The notes beneath the pieces are model-generated. The model did not search any database. It had not been told where the DNA came from and was given only the letters and a program-made list of their open reading frames with translations. Of a stretch of DNA of 64,000 bases, positions 9,604-20,951 are shown piece after piece (the stretch's first letter is position 1; the number at the start of each line of letters is the position of its first letter). The position numbers and the translations under genes were made by a program. The stretch is from Lumbricus rubellus (lineage: Eukaryota; Annelida; Clitellata; Crassiclitellata; Lumbricidae), in contig OX243823.1 in assembly GCA_945859605.1 (NCBI GenBank), positions 34,583,139-34,647,138 of the forward strand. Direction: 5' to 3'.

Positions 9604-9970
9604 CTTACTTCTTTACTTGAATTCTTATTGCTCCTTTAGCAGACAAGCAAGTTTTCCTACCTTTCAGTCGTTGAGTTGTTGTTTCTCACCAACGTACCAA
9701 TAATCGATGAACTGTTGAATCGACGTCGAATAATTTCACAGCGTCCGCAGTTTCGATAGGATCTCAGATATCGTTCCTTCCGTATCTCGGATGAAAATAC
9801 CGGCGTGTGTAGATAAGAAAAACACAGCGTCCGTAGATAAGAGTATCAGTATTCGAAATCAACGTGTAAATGCAGATCCCACAACAACGTGTAAATTCGT
9901 AGCCTCAAACAACGTGTAAATGTAGAACCTCAAACAACGTGTAAATAAGTATCAATCAGTATGGATCAGT

Positions 9971-9988
9971 ATCCCACCGCTGCCACCA
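9971..9988 (-). other. Primer binding site, tRNA-Leu type
   Basis: Minus strand reads TGGTGGCAGCGGTGGGAT starting two bases after the 5' LTR. It is complementary to the 3' end of a leucine tRNA (acceptor ending ...CCGCTGCCA plus CCA). Minus-strand DNA synthesis would start here. Confidence 0.8.
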
Positions 9989-9990
9989 AA

Positions 9991-10497
9991 TGTCAACGCC
10001 CTTTTCCCTGCGTTGACCTCCAGTCTCCTCGGTAGCTTTATAATCGTTCTTCAGCCTAAGGCCTATCCCTAAGGACTTAACTGACTTCAATAATCTACTG
10101 TCTAGGTAAAGTTCTACAGTAATTCCTTGTTCCCCCTCGACAACAACAACGATAGTTTTCAAAGTATATTATAATCAACTCCAACGTAAAGATGAAAACA
10201 GCAGCAACAACCACGATAATGTCTATCCTTGCATTATCACCGCAACAACAACTCTTCTCTGCAACTCTAGTCAACTTCTACAACTATAACTACTACTACT
10301 ACACTCATCACAGTCTCTCTCACCACTCTTCCTTTTAAGCACTCCCTCCTTCTCACTATCTTTCATTCGTACGCGCAACCCTCGTCTAGACAGTCGTCTC
10401 AAATCGCGCGCCTAAAACGCAGCTGTGCTCTCTGGCCCGTTCGTCGCTGGCGTACACACAATCAACCGGCCGCTGTACTATGCCTATATTAAATACG
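9991..10497 (-). repeat. 5' LTR of Gmr1 copy B, main part
   Basis: 507 bp matching 5083-5599; the last few bases (CTTACA) are found at 20963-20968 beyond the inserted element. Includes one copy of the 11-bp duplication at 10487-10497. Confidence 0.92.
10487..10497. repeat. 11-bp target duplication of the Mutator-like element (left)
   Basis: TATTAAATACG, identical to 20952-20962. The other LTRs of the family carry one copy at this place, so it is a duplication made on insertion. Eleven bases fits Mutator-like elements (8-11 bp). A TTAA-only reading would leave unequal element ends. Confidence 0.8.
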
Positions 10498-10575
10498 ACT
10501 TATTCGTATAAATTATGTGTAACTCTTTTGGGAAGCTATTTTTAGCTCAGCCAATCACGCTTCGAGAAAACGCCA
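10498..10575 (+). repeat. Left terminal inverted repeat of the Mutator-like element
   Basis: Begins (A)CTTATTCG and matches the reverse complement of 20872-20951 with small indels; similarity fades beyond CTTCGAGAAA. Confidence 0.85.
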
Positions 10576-10670
10576 CCAATCACACAACACAATAAAAATA
10601 GCGTGAAAACTGAAAAGTCACTTTCAATAACTTTCATTCACCTCGATCGAACCATTTCTTAAATAAAAGT

Positions 10671-10699
10671 TGTATTAATTAATTAATTAATTAATTAAT
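10671..10699 (+). repeat. (TTAA)n microsatellite
   Basis: Uninterrupted TAAT/TTAA tetramers just inside the left part of the Mutator-like element. Confidence 0.95.
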
Positions 10700-10841
10700 A
10701 AGGAATGTCACAAGAAGTGACAAACGATGAGCACAATCGCTGCATGACAGCACGAGAAAGGCTACGCAGTATGCTTGTGGATAGGATGCATCGAGAAATT
10801 GTTACATCTCCACGGGTGAGTCCTTGACTGAAGTCTTATAC

Positions 10842-10960
10842 CAGCGGTTCTCAACCTTTTTAGTGCGGCGACCCCTTTGTAACATTTACAACGTTCTGAC
10901 GACCCCCAACAACAAAATTGATTTTGTGACCCTTCACAACATGATTGTTGCAATAATTAT
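10842..10960 (+). mobile_element. hAT (Charlie-type) element fragment
   Basis: Starts CAGCGGTTCTCAACCTTTTT followed by AGTGCGGCGACCCC, the well-known left end of Charlie-type hAT elements. No matching right end is visible, so it is truncated. Confidence 0.75.
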
Positions 10961-11664
10961 TGTCTATTTTCACTTCATAGTTCGTAAGGTGCTTTTGGCA
11001 TTGTGAGAGACCTCCTGGCTCTTCCTATCTTGATCACCATCATCATCATCATAAACCGTGGGCTCATCGCCCGTAGGTGTCCGACGCCATTTTCACCATA
11101 ATACTGTGATGAAATCTGACTAAATGAGGCTTATGTCGGGCGACTTCATTTTGAGATATTGACGATTTTAGGGGAAAATGCGTCATATGGTCGAATTTAA
11201 GTTTATATATTTTTTGTTTAGTACACACTATAATCTACTTATTTGCCAAGTATTTAAGCTTAAATCAGTCTAGAAATATTTTTATTAATTTTGTTTGTGA
11301 ATATTGGTTGATTTGAAATGTGTCAAAATCGGACTTTTTAGTGCATTTTCAAATCTTTGCCGTTTCTCACATAATGCATCACCCCTGTTGAAATTGGTAT
11401 CGTCCGAAAGCTGCGACTTTGGGCTAGTTAACGGAGGTCACATAAATTATGTTAATTTTTATTAGTCCTTGCTAATTGGCTGAACTTCAGAGGCAGTTTT
11501 GGTAAACACATGTTGCTAGGGCGATCACGTGACACGAATAGTGTCGCCTGATTGGCTGACTGGCACATCCGGGAAACTTGTTGTGTGTGTTCGATCGAAT
11601 GTTGCGGCATTGTTGCGGTTATTACAGGCGGCACGTGTGCATCATTTTTATCATTAATAATAAA

Positions 11665-13172
11665 ATGGACCGTGAACAAACTGTGGCAGACATTATAAAT
11701 AATATAAGTAGAACGAACTTATCGTCGGCGGCATCCAGCAGTGAGTGGGACGAGTTAGTGAGCGATTATTTTTGCCGCGCGTCGTCGGACACGGACAGCG
11801 GCAGTGATGACGAAGAGGAAAACATGCAGAAAGATTCAGACTTGGAAGCAGCTTCAGTCACTGTCGACCCCGTAAGCGATTTAACAAAGAGCAGCTATCT
11901 CTTTGTCTCAGACTGTCAGGATGACGAAATGGTGAAGATTGCTCGTTTCAAGTAAGTTCCATACATGAATTTTTAGTTGCCTTTAGACAGCGACGATCAG
12001 GCCTGCTATTGAGAGTCCTGTTGTAATGTAATGTAATCAAAGTTTTTTATAGCGCCACTCAGAAGTCAGAGGCGCTCCCGACCCGGGTCAGTGTCATCAT
12101 TGACAAAAAGAAAAGTCTTAAGGCGTTTGCGGCATAATAAAATGGACCTTTTGCGAGCACCGTAATCGTTCAGCGGGGTGCCTTTTCCATAGTTATGCCT
12201 ACGGTCCTACCACCTGGAATGGGCTTCCTCCTCTGAATAGCTGCCTTAAGGGTCACGTTATGTTTTCTTGATTGATTGATTTTGCAGAAGGGTGGCTGAC
12301 TTTGTAATTGGAATATTTTACCGTAAATAAAAAATTATGACTACATTAAACCCAACAGGTGCTATGAGAACAGAAACTCGCTCTTCGAAAGGACACGACA
12401 TTCTGTAATTTTAACAAATTTTTTGCTGTATTTTGTGTAGATGCACCTGTCAGCATGCATCCGGATCGCCATGTTATACACAGTTCTCGGCGGATGAGAT
12501 CTTTCAATGCAGACTTGAAATGACCGAACTGACGTCAGGTATTAATCTGGTCTATTTGTTATAAACGGTTACTAGCATTAAAAAATAGTTATTATAATTT
12601 TAGTTGTGTATTTATTATTATCTCAAGTTTTGGAATGAAGGACTGCGCTTCAAATCAATAAGGCTATAAGCGCCAACTCACGTTAAAGAACAAGCTGCAG
12701 CTAAGTATAGCCGATGACCCGCTAGTCAAGTCTTCAGACAGATGGGCTTACTGCGGGCATATTCTACCGACATGGTGAGTTTACCAATGAAGTGCATCTA
12801 TCCAGTTAATATTATTTTTCCTTGTTGCTGTTTTGTGTGGCAGAAGAAAAAGATATGCTGCTGCTTGGAATCGTAAGCTGTGTGACGGACATTTCCAGCA
12901 ATACTCACCGCAGCAAAAAAGCTAAAGATGACAGCCATGTACGTCAGCGCCAGAGAAGCTACTACATGAAAAATGGCAAAAAAATCTGCCGTGCTACCTT
13001 CATGTTCCTGTATAGGTAGGTTGTTTACTTCATTTATGAAATTGCTTGTGTTTCGGTAAGGAAGCTTTAGAAAGTGCAGTAGTTTCGGAGATTATATCTA
13101 ACCTAAAAATTGAACTTTTCAGTATGTGTGTGTGTGTATGCATGTATGTATGTATGTATGTATGTATGTATG

Positions 13173-13203
<31 letters not shown>

Positions 13204-16200
13204 TGATTGAATGGCTCATTATGTAATGCATAAAATTAATATCATCGTTGTGAAGACTAGCAGCTTGAGCAATTGTTGCCAAATTTGGCCTAACAGACAT
13301 TTTGGGGTCACAGTGCTCTCTCGCAGGTCACAGTGAGGCTGGTCATTCAAAAGTCCTCGTGATAAAAAAAATAATTCTTGTTGTCAATGAATGATTGAAT
13401 GGCAACTCCTCACCAACATGAAGACTATTATTATTCACCAGGGAGCCGGTAGGAAGGTATATTTCAATATCCAAATGCCAATGAGACTTAGAACCTAAAG
13501 TAGACAGCTACTTGTACTGTTATCGATTTTACAAGGCCCGCATACTTAATAATATCTAACCATAATTGTTTGTTAATGTTTAGGTAACAAATTATGGCAA
13601 AAGGAATATCAGGGCCTAATTGTTTTGCTACTTTTTTTCAGCATCTCCAAGAATAAGCTGACAGCCTTGTCCAAGTGGTACAGGGAACATGGCCTCAGTA
13701 CTCGCAGAAAGAAGTCTGGGGGCCGGAAATGCAACACCCTTTCTCTGGAGCTGGACGACACCAGACGGGTTACAACCTTCATCTCAAACTACGCAGAAAA
13801 AAATGCCATCAGATTGCCTGGTCGAGTTGCTACTCAATTCCACAGCAACGTCCAACTACTGCCTACAAGCACTACAAAAGGTGAAGTCTGCCGTCTGTAC
13901 GCAGAGTCGATCAAGGAAACAGGTACTGGAAGCATGAAACTGTAATAAATTTAATTCATTCAGTCGAAATTTATATAGTGCCCACTGCCTTTCAAGGTTT
14001 TAACTCAGAGGCGCTCTCAACCAAGGCCCAGCAGAGTCTCGAGATGATGTGGAACGATGCTGTCGAAGTGGTGATGGACAGAGTGGAGTGGAGAAACTGC
14101 GTTTCCCGAAGTGCAGAGCTGCACGGGAAGGACTAAGGTACTAAGGTAGGGTACTGATGATAAATAGAAATTAATTTTAAAAATCTAAATATTTGGCACC
14201 AAGTTAAAAGTGTGATAAGGTTTGGTATTGTTTTCCTTCTTCAGGGCAACTTTTATAAATAATTACCAGAATGGGATTACGTTAAATACATTAAAAGCAG
14301 AGTCTCACATATTTATTATTCTTAGTATGTAATCATTATGTTTTAGGACACCGTATCGTTGGAGAGGTCGCCTTTTGCCGGCTGTGGCGTGAACTTCTGC
14401 CACACATTGTGATTTCTCGTCCCATGACTGACTTGTGTTGGACATGCCAGCAGCTCTACCGGGACATTGCAAGCTCAAGTAACTTGCCTGAGCCTGTCAA
14501 AGCAGCAAAGCTGAAGAAGTTGCAGGGGCATCTTGATCTTGCCCAGGAAGAGCGGTCAGTGTACCAGCAGATGGTCGAGGCATCGAGGTCTGTATGCAAT
14601 ACTCCTCTGGGACCACATAGTCCATGCAGCAACCCAAATCCTGGTCACTACAGCTTCGACTTTGCGCAGCAAGTGCATCTACCTCATGATCCCATGCAGC
14701 CGGGTCCTTTGTACTTTATGTGCCCTCGGAAGGTCGGCATCTTTGGAGTTTGTTGTGAAGGAATACCACAACAGGTGAACTTCTTAATCGACGAATCTCA
14801 TTGCACGTCGAAAGGATCCATCAGTGTAATAAGCTACCTACACTACTTCTTCGAGCATTACGGCTCTGGAGAATGTGAAGTGGATCTGCATTGTGATAAT
14901 TGCTGTGGGCAAAATAAAAACAACTTTGTCCTGGCCTATTTCATGTGGAGAGTGCTGATGGGCCTGCATCGACGAGTCAGTGTTCATTTCCTTATTGCCG
15001 GCCACACTAAATTTTCGCCAGACTGGTGCTTTGGTCTGCTGAAGCAACGGTTTAGACGAACGGCTGTGTCCAGTTTAGAAGACCTTGCTGCATGTGTCGA
15101 GAAAAGCACGCGAACAAGGGTTAATGTGGCTCAACTCACCGGATCAGAGAACGGACCACCAATCGTACCAATTTACGATTGGCAGGCATTTCTCTCTCCG
15201 ATGTTTAAACCTCTCCAGGGAATCAAGAGCCACCACCATTTCACAATCTCCTCGGACAATCCAGGCACTGTCGTGTACAAGGAATTCTGGCGTAGTGAGG
15301 AAAAGCAACACATGATGCTCAAGATTCCTGTCGTGCAGGTATGTTCAGTCACTTTACTCTCTGATTTTTTATTTTTTATATTACTTTTAACACTTTCTAT
15401 GGAGCTAATTATGTCTGCACTATAATGTTATCAGTTATAACTTATAACCGGTAGTTAGGTCGTCACATGACACACGTAGCCTGGAGTTCACTCACTTCGC
15501 TCTGCACTTGCGATTCATCACATTCTGACTTAACGTGCGATGTAAATCACATAATGAAAACAATACTTGCTTTCTTACTCACTCGCTGGCTCAGTGAGTA
15601 TGTTATTTGTCAATAATGATTACAGAACCAACTTATCTGATGTGTGTTATGTAATGCTATTTTTCAGGTACCACGTGAGTTGCCAACACCGTGTCCGTCG
15701 CCAGGTCTGCCTCTCCAGCGACAGTGGTATTTGTGGGATGTCATCCGCGATTTCTGTCCTGTGACATGCAGGGACATTCTGTGTCCACAACCAAAACAGC
15801 CAAAGTCGGGTGTCGCTGCTGTGGATGATGTCCCACCAGCTTCGGAGCCAGCTGCAGCCAAGTCTGCTATGTCAGCTCGAAGTCGTGGTGTAAGTCGTGG
15901 ACGTAGTCGTATCGTCAGTGTCACTCATGAAGCCACACCTACGGTGGAGACAACTGCTGCTACAACCGTTACTTCTGCTCGGGGTCGTGGACGTGGGCGT
16001 GGACGTGGTCGTCTAAATCGTGAAACAGCACCCACAGCGGAGACAACTGCGGAAGCGTCAACTATTTCACATCAGAGTCATGGTCATGGAGTGGTCATTA
16101 GTGTCACTCATGAAGCCACACCTACGGTGGAGACAACTGCTGCTGCAACCGTTACTTCTGCTCGGGGTCGTGGGCGTGGGCATGGACGTGGGCGTGGACG

Positions 16201-16381
16201 TGGTCGTCTAAATCGTGAAACAGCACCCACAGCGGAGACAACTGCGGAAGCGTCAACTATTTCACATCAGAGTCATGGTCATGGAGTGGTCATTAGTGTC
16301 ACTCATGAAGCCACACCTACGGTGGAGACAACTGCTGCTGCAACCGTGGTCGTGGAACTGGCCGGGTCGTGTAATGCATGA
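11665..16381 (+). CDS. DUF7869-type DDE transposase-like gene, six exons
   Basis: Exons 11665-11951, 12441-12538, 12844-13015, 13642-13922, 14347-15338 and 15668-16381, all with GT/AG borders and matching phases, give 847 codons. Start chosen at the ATG in AAAATGGACCG. Exon 1 is acidic; exon 2 has a Cys-rich CTCQHASGSPC motif; exon 5 carries RPMTDLCWTCQ, NFLIDESH, HCDNCCGQNKN and GHTKFSPDWCFGLLKQRF, which are the conserved blocks of DUF7869 proteins, and their Asp residues are candidate catalytic sites. Exon 6 adds repeats rich in RGRGRG and Thr/Ala. The gene has no visible lesion although its introns hold L2 tails and a microsatellite. It would cut and join the 11106-16950 element, or may have been co-opted by the host. 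Confidence 0.75.
12020..12110 (-). mobile_element. L2-type LINE/SINE 3' tail in intron 1
   Basis: Minus-strand hairpin tail: GAGCGCCTCTGA...AGTGGCGCTATAAAA followed by a short TTACA-type repeat at the low-coordinate end. Same signature as at 41441, 43237 and 57562. Confidence 0.7.
13118..13201 (+). repeat. (TG)n/(TATG)n microsatellite in intron 3
   Basis: Short TG run then about 16 TATG units. Confidence 0.97.
13958..14150 (-). mobile_element. L2-type LINE/SINE tail fragment in intron 4
   Basis: Minus strand shows GAGAGCGCCTCTGAG...GGGCACTATATAAAT, the tail hairpin, with some L2 3' sequence above it to about 14150. Confidence 0.6.
15915..16345 (+). repeat. 183/195-bp coding tandem repeat in exon 6
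   Basis: The segment starting TCACTCATGAAGCC recurs at 15921, 16104 and 16299. Unit lengths 183 and 195 bp differ by 12 bp (one extra Gly-His-Gly-Arg-type block), all multiples of 3. Units encode an Arg/Gly stretch and a Thr/Ala/Glu stretch. Confidence 0.92.
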
Positions 16382-16950
16382 AAATGCACCCACGGAAGCG
16401 TCAACTGTTTCGCGCCGTGGTCGACGTGCATCTATTATCTAAGTCGTTTTTAAAGCAATTATTATGACTTTTGACTGCATAAAGAGTAGCTACAATAACA
16501 GTTCATTTGAATTTAAGTTATTATCATTTTACAATTTATTTCTTTGAATTATTTAGTCCTATTGAACTATAGCGAGTATTTTAGTTTTTTCGTAAATTTG
16601 GCTGATCTTTGTAGGATTATATCCTGAGCTAGAGTCAATGCAGTCAAGCAGTTTTGATATCCTATTAAAGAGAAAAGTTTCCTGTTTAAAATGATATAAA
16701 ATACATGTAGTTGCATTAAACGAATGTGCACGTTGCTAAGGACTATTTATGTCGCATCTTTGAATCGCGTTTCCCGAAAACTTCAATTTCGCAGTTTCGG
16801 AGTTTAAAATAGTCATAACTCTGTCAAATATTGGTATATTTGATCAAGTAAGGGCTCATTTTAAAGGGAGAAGTTCACTGTTTAATTTGGTATGAAAATC
16901 TCAATTTTCGATTTTTTTACCATAAGCCTCCTTATGTCAGATTTCATCAC

Positions 16951-17230
16951 TCTTCCAAAGTTCTCTTTCCAGTGCGATGTGGCTCAGCTCTTGCAATGGT
17001 GTTCCGCACCAGTCTATTAAATCATCCTCCCATTCTCTATATGAGGTTGACCTCTTTTGTTTCGTCCGTCCATCATTCCAAACACCAATGTCTTTATTTT
17101 CCTGTCATTACTCATTCGGCATAATAATATGTGACTGAACAGACCCAATTTTCTCTGGATTATCCTCTGCATCATGTTTCCTTGAGGTGTATCCGTTTGT
17201 ACAGTTCCTCGTTAACAAAACAGCATATCT
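16951..17230 (-). mobile_element. LINE C-terminal fragment
   Basis: Minus-strand translation, in pieces, shows a basic segment and DLIDWCGTPLQELSHIALE, like the end of RTE/R1-type LINE ORFs. Heavily degraded. Confidence 0.4.
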
Positions 17231-17574
17231 TGATAGCTACCTTTATTCCGTAGTATCAAGTTGAAGTTTCAAAACTCTACTCAACAAGCTGAGAGGTTTG
17301 AGAGATGTTCCCCATTGTCGAAGTTTGTAGTGCATAATATTGAAATATTACTATACAATTCTGCGACCTGGTGGAGAAATGGCTTCGAGGCTGTTATTTT
17401 GCTTTGAATAAAATATTGATAACAAACCACGAAGTGGGATGAGGTAGGGAAATGTTTAGGAGGGGGTAATTTGAAACCTTTGCACCTTTATCCAATTCTT
17501 ACTAGCCATCTTAGCACAGAGCAAGTCTTTGTGTTTGCCTCTGCATTCAGATATGCTGTTTTGTTATTTTTCAG

Positions 17575-17895
17575 GCGAGTGCAGCATCAGATTCTGCAGC
17601 ATCTGATAAGACAGCTGGGGCTGTGCAGCCAAGTGACATAGACTTGTCCGAATGTCTTGAGACTCCCACTACTTCTAGAAAGCGAAAACTGAAGACACTG
17701 AAGTGTTCGATCATCAGCTGCGATGAAAGTTTCTCTAAGATGCGAGAGGTACGGTAATCAATCATCTAAATGAAACACATCATCAGAACCTGGAAGTACA
17801 GCATTTGAAATTTCCATCTGAAACTGAATTCAGTGACTGGATCCATGATGTAGAGAGAAGTACTTTGTGCAATTTTATGAGGGGAATTGTTAAAA
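17575..17895 (+). pseudogene. C2H2 zinc finger segment of a Mutator-like transposase
   Basis: Follows an acceptor-like TTTTTCAG. Basic and Ser-rich leader, then a C2H2 finger whose two halves are in different frames: CSIISC in one, HLNETH in the next, separated by a small disruption near 17750-17757. After the finger the frame reads FPSETEFSDWIHDVE, a pattern seen near the N-terminus of MULE/SWIM-type transposases. The frame ends near 17900, just before a hAT insertion at 17929. Decayed. Confidence 0.5.
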
Positions 17896-17928
17896 GGTTT
17901 TAATCTGTAGCACGCTCATATCACTACT

Positions 17929-18075
17929 CAGGGTGAGAATTTCCGGGGGGTTGGGGGTTCAACCCCCCAGTCTTTTTTAGAGCCCCATGTTAAAGTATGT
18001 TTTTCATACCCCAATTTCAAGTTTATCATAGGCCAACCCCCCCCCCCCCAGTTATTTTTCCACAATTCTCATACT
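17929..18075 (+). mobile_element. hAT-type MITE with perfect 8-bp duplication
   Basis: 147 bp. Ends CAGGGTGAGAATT and AATTCTCATACTG, flanked by TCACTACT at 17921-17928 and 18076-18083. G-rich and C-rich runs inside. A 39-bp relative is at 34932-34970. Confidence 0.88.
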
Positions 18076-18162
18076 GTCACTACTGTAGCAGAAGTGGCAG
18101 CAGCCGCCTAATTACAGAACCACGTAAGCGACCCTTATAAACCTCAGGGTGCAGAGCACTTT

Positions 18163-18497
18163 GACATTTTGCCTGAGGGTGTTCAAGCGTCATTCACAAA
18201 TGAAGATTTCTTTTTTGCAATGATGGATAATTCTCAGTGTCGGATGCTTCAGATCCACGGGAACGGCCCGATGAGTGTCGTGTGCATCGATTCAACGCAT
18301 GGAACCAACAGCTACGACTTCCAGCTGACAACCATCATGGTGCTGGACAGTAATTGGCAAGGCTTTCCAGTTGCCTTCCTGTACTCGAATAAAGTCACCG
18401 AAGATGTCTTTAGGATTTTTTTCGAAGCTTTAAAGGCAAAGTGTGTAATTTTAAGTGAGGCCGTAGTGTTAACCTCTCAGCTGCAATATTCTTCATG
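18163..18497 (+). pseudogene. MULE-type transposase core fragment
   Basis: Frame reads SVVCIDSTHGTNSYDFQLTT, then IMVLDSNWQGFPVAFLYSNK and EDVFRIFFEALK, matching the first half of the MULE transposase domain (first Asp in CIDSTHGT). About 110 codons, then a stop; the later Asp/Glu are not found. Probable remnant of the gene that moved the 10498-20951 element. Confidence 0.7.
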
Positions 18498-19970
18498 ATG
18501 AAACCTTAAACTCGATCTGGTTTTATAACAACCCTGGATCAATTTTGGAGGGCTTGTGACTTATTGTGAAAGCATCATGGGAAGTCTCCCTCACACTCCC
18601 TTATGGATGGTGAAACCACTTCCATGGTCAAAGATATGCAGTTGCAATGTACAAATGCCTGTAAAAGCTACATTCATGTGCTATTTGTGTATTGTAGTCC
18701 TTACGCACAAATTTGGAAATGATCTCTTACCCCTACCCCCCTTATTTATAAATTACTTTATGACAGTGGCTCAATTTCACTCGTTTAATACTCGTGGATT
18801 GAGTAAATATGTTGTTCTTTGCACCCGTATCACCTGTTGCTTTAATGTTGATTAACTTTTGGCATTTATACCTGCATTTCTCTTGCAGCAATTAGGCACT
18901 TTGTATATTAGTATGTTAGTATTCTGACTGTTTATTATAATGTTTCCGATTTCTCTAATCCTTTGTTATTTGTGATGATTTACAGTTGCAATAGTATGTT
19001 ATTGCTATTATTAATATTAATATGCATTGGCCAACTGCAAATCATCTCTAAGATGTGTGGACAACTGATGCACATTATTGTTATTGCTATTGTTACTGTT
19101 GTTTTTATTGTTGTGGTTGTTGGTGTTGTTGTTATTAATATTATTATTATTCTTACTATTATTATTATTATTATTACTACTACTACTACTAGTAGCATTG
19201 TTACAATGGCAATGTGTATGAAAAACAGATGGCGTTTCCTCGTTGGATTGCCACCGAGATTCTATGAAACAGGTAGCTTGTCTCGAGTCTGTCCTGTGTC
19301 GCCTCGGTCAACATTCGTCCCAGGTCCAGCATAAAAATCAAGTCCCTCTGAACTCAAGAAACCGCTGGACTCCAATGCCACCGCTACAAAGGCATGTGTT
19401 CGAGTGATTGCGAGTGATTATTAATATTATTATTGTTATTACTATTGCATTGTACATTTTCAATAAACAAATAAATAAAACATTAAACTCGTACTAAAAT
19501 GCATTATTATATAAAGCTTTGTATTATTTGGTGGACATTTTAGTGTTTGTGCAAATGTGTCTACTGCAAACGGAAAAATTTAAAGAAAGTGTTCTTGTTG
19601 TGTATAGTAGCTATGTGATATGAATAGGGAAATAGAAATGATGATGGTCAATATCATATGTTAATGAAGAAACACTGGCACACTCCACCCACCGTGTCTA
19701 CCACGGAACACAGAATTGAGATAACGGTCGTGTAACCCATTGGAGAACCCAGTGGTCTTAATGGCCCGTTGCTGGGAATGTGACACTATCCATCAGTGGA
19801 TCTCAGTAACTGGCGAAGGTTCTTAATAATAAGACTTATGCTTAGTAAAGGCCGTAATGGGTCTGAAATCCTCAAAAGTTTCATTGTTACCAATAAGATT
19901 CTTCCACCCACGTGTCAATCGAGGAGGAATGATGCCATCTGGTATAACGATGGGTAATATCTTCTTAGTT
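18498..19970. other. AT-rich stretch without recognised gene
   Basis: Contains TTA/TTG-rich simple sequence near 19075-19200. Nothing else recognised. Confidence 0.6.
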
Positions 19971-20175
19971 GTGGGGCGCGGTGGTGTAGTGGTGGCGTCG
20001 TTGCCTTGGAGCCGGAAGGTTCGAGGTTCGAATCCACCTCGCCGCGTAAGAACCTTGGGCAAGTCCTTCACTCACAATTGCTTCGGCGTGAAACTCCGAT
20101 GCAGTGTCCACTCTGCATTCGGGAGCGCCTCTGAGTAGACAGAGCTTGAAGGGGCGCTATAACAAGTGCACAAAC
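19971..20175 (+). mobile_element. tRNA-derived SINE with L2-type tail
   Basis: Head has pol III boxes: A box TGGTGTAGTGG (about 19980) and B box GGTTCGAATCC (about 20025). The 3' end is the hairpin tail GGGAGCGCCTCTGAGTAG...GGGGCGCTATAA shared with L2-type LINEs here. A related copy is on the minus strand at 44465-44690. Confidence 0.85.
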
Positions 20176-20871
20176 AAACTTGTCTGTCTCCTTGTCAGTT
20201 TTATAATTATGTGTTTGACATTGCATGGTATAATTAATTATCTCTTATAAAGTTCATCAAGTCGGCAAGAGTTTGATTAATTGCTGTAAAGCTAAATGTA
20301 TTCCTGAACCACAACCCATTTAATGCATGCCTCCCCAGCCTGGTGGGGGTTACACTAGCGCTGATGTAAACTGAACTTATACATTAAACCTTTGTAAAAT
20401 TAGTTATATGTAACATGCTGAGTGCTGACACCGGAAAGAATGCAAAGTAGGCCTACAGTGAACTGTCCAAAACCTGGGTTCAATCAACGACAGCGGTCTT
20501 GCATGATTTCATCAAATATCTAGGAAGACGTCTTTCCCAATGGTCCGGAGACTCTACAGAAACTTGCTATCTCTTGTCGATTTCAATCCAGCGCTTTAAT
20601 GCCGTGGTCCTCCAGATTTTTCTGATTAATTGATAGAATTTTATAATAATAATAATTGTAACATGCTGCGTTATAAATAATAGAAACATCCATGCACAGT
20701 TATACAACATTCTCATAATATTGTAACCGCATGCTATGATTATTGAATTTTCTGTTCTCAATCGATGTCCCACCACTTACTTACTTACTTAGTCACTTAT
20801 TGGGTTTAAATAAAAGTACACACTTACGTCCTTACTTACTTCGAATTACTTATACTCTCATTATGTCTTCT
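20176..20871. other. Non-coding interior of the Mutator-like element
   Basis: No gene seen. TAGGCCTA at 20448-20455; TTAC repeats near 20775-20795. Confidence 0.6.
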
Positions 20872-20951
20872 ATGATTGGTTGATCTTTCTCGAAGCGTGA
20901 TTGGCTGAGCTAACAATAGCTTCCCAAAAGAGTTACACATATACGAATAAG
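20872..20951 (-). repeat. Right terminal inverted repeat of the Mutator-like element
   Basis: Reverse complement of the left repeat. Ends CGAATAAG directly before the 11-bp duplication. Confidence 0.85.

Larger units (their letters stand above)
11106..16950 (+). mobile_element. DNA transposon carrying a DUF7869-type transposase gene
   Basis: Inverted repeats of about 30 bp: GTGATGAAATCTGAC...GAGGCTTATG at 11106-11135 and its reverse complement at 16921-16950. The 5.8-kb interior holds a spliced transposase-like gene on the plus strand. The flanks on both sides look like pieces of a LINE 3' region, so it probably sits in an older fragment. No clear target duplication could be read. The superfamily is not named with confidence. 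Confidence 0.75.
10498..20951. mobile_element. Mutator-like DNA transposon, 10.45 kb, inside the LTR of Gmr1 copy B
   Basis: Terminal inverted repeats of about 75-80 bp at 10498-10575 and 20872-20951 share CTTATTCGTATA..., GTGTAACTCTTTTGGGAAGC and AGCTCAGCCAATCACGC. The ends are flanked by an 11-bp direct duplication. It contains C2H2 and MULE-type transposase remnants (17575-18497) and several later insertions: a DUF7869 transposon, hAT pieces, a SINE and L2 tails. The repeats hold CCAAT boxes. Class assignment rests on duplication length plus the remnant transposase. Confidence 0.75.

Noticed and set aside
20025..20045. True tRNA gene at the B box
   Set aside because: No cloverleaf around it; the head leads into a SINE body and L2 tail.
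10498..20951. Reading the inverted repeats as the ends of two separate Polintons
   Set aside because: The ATPase frame, ATATC and the LTR remainder show one Polinton; the inverted repeats belong to an element inserted in the LTR.
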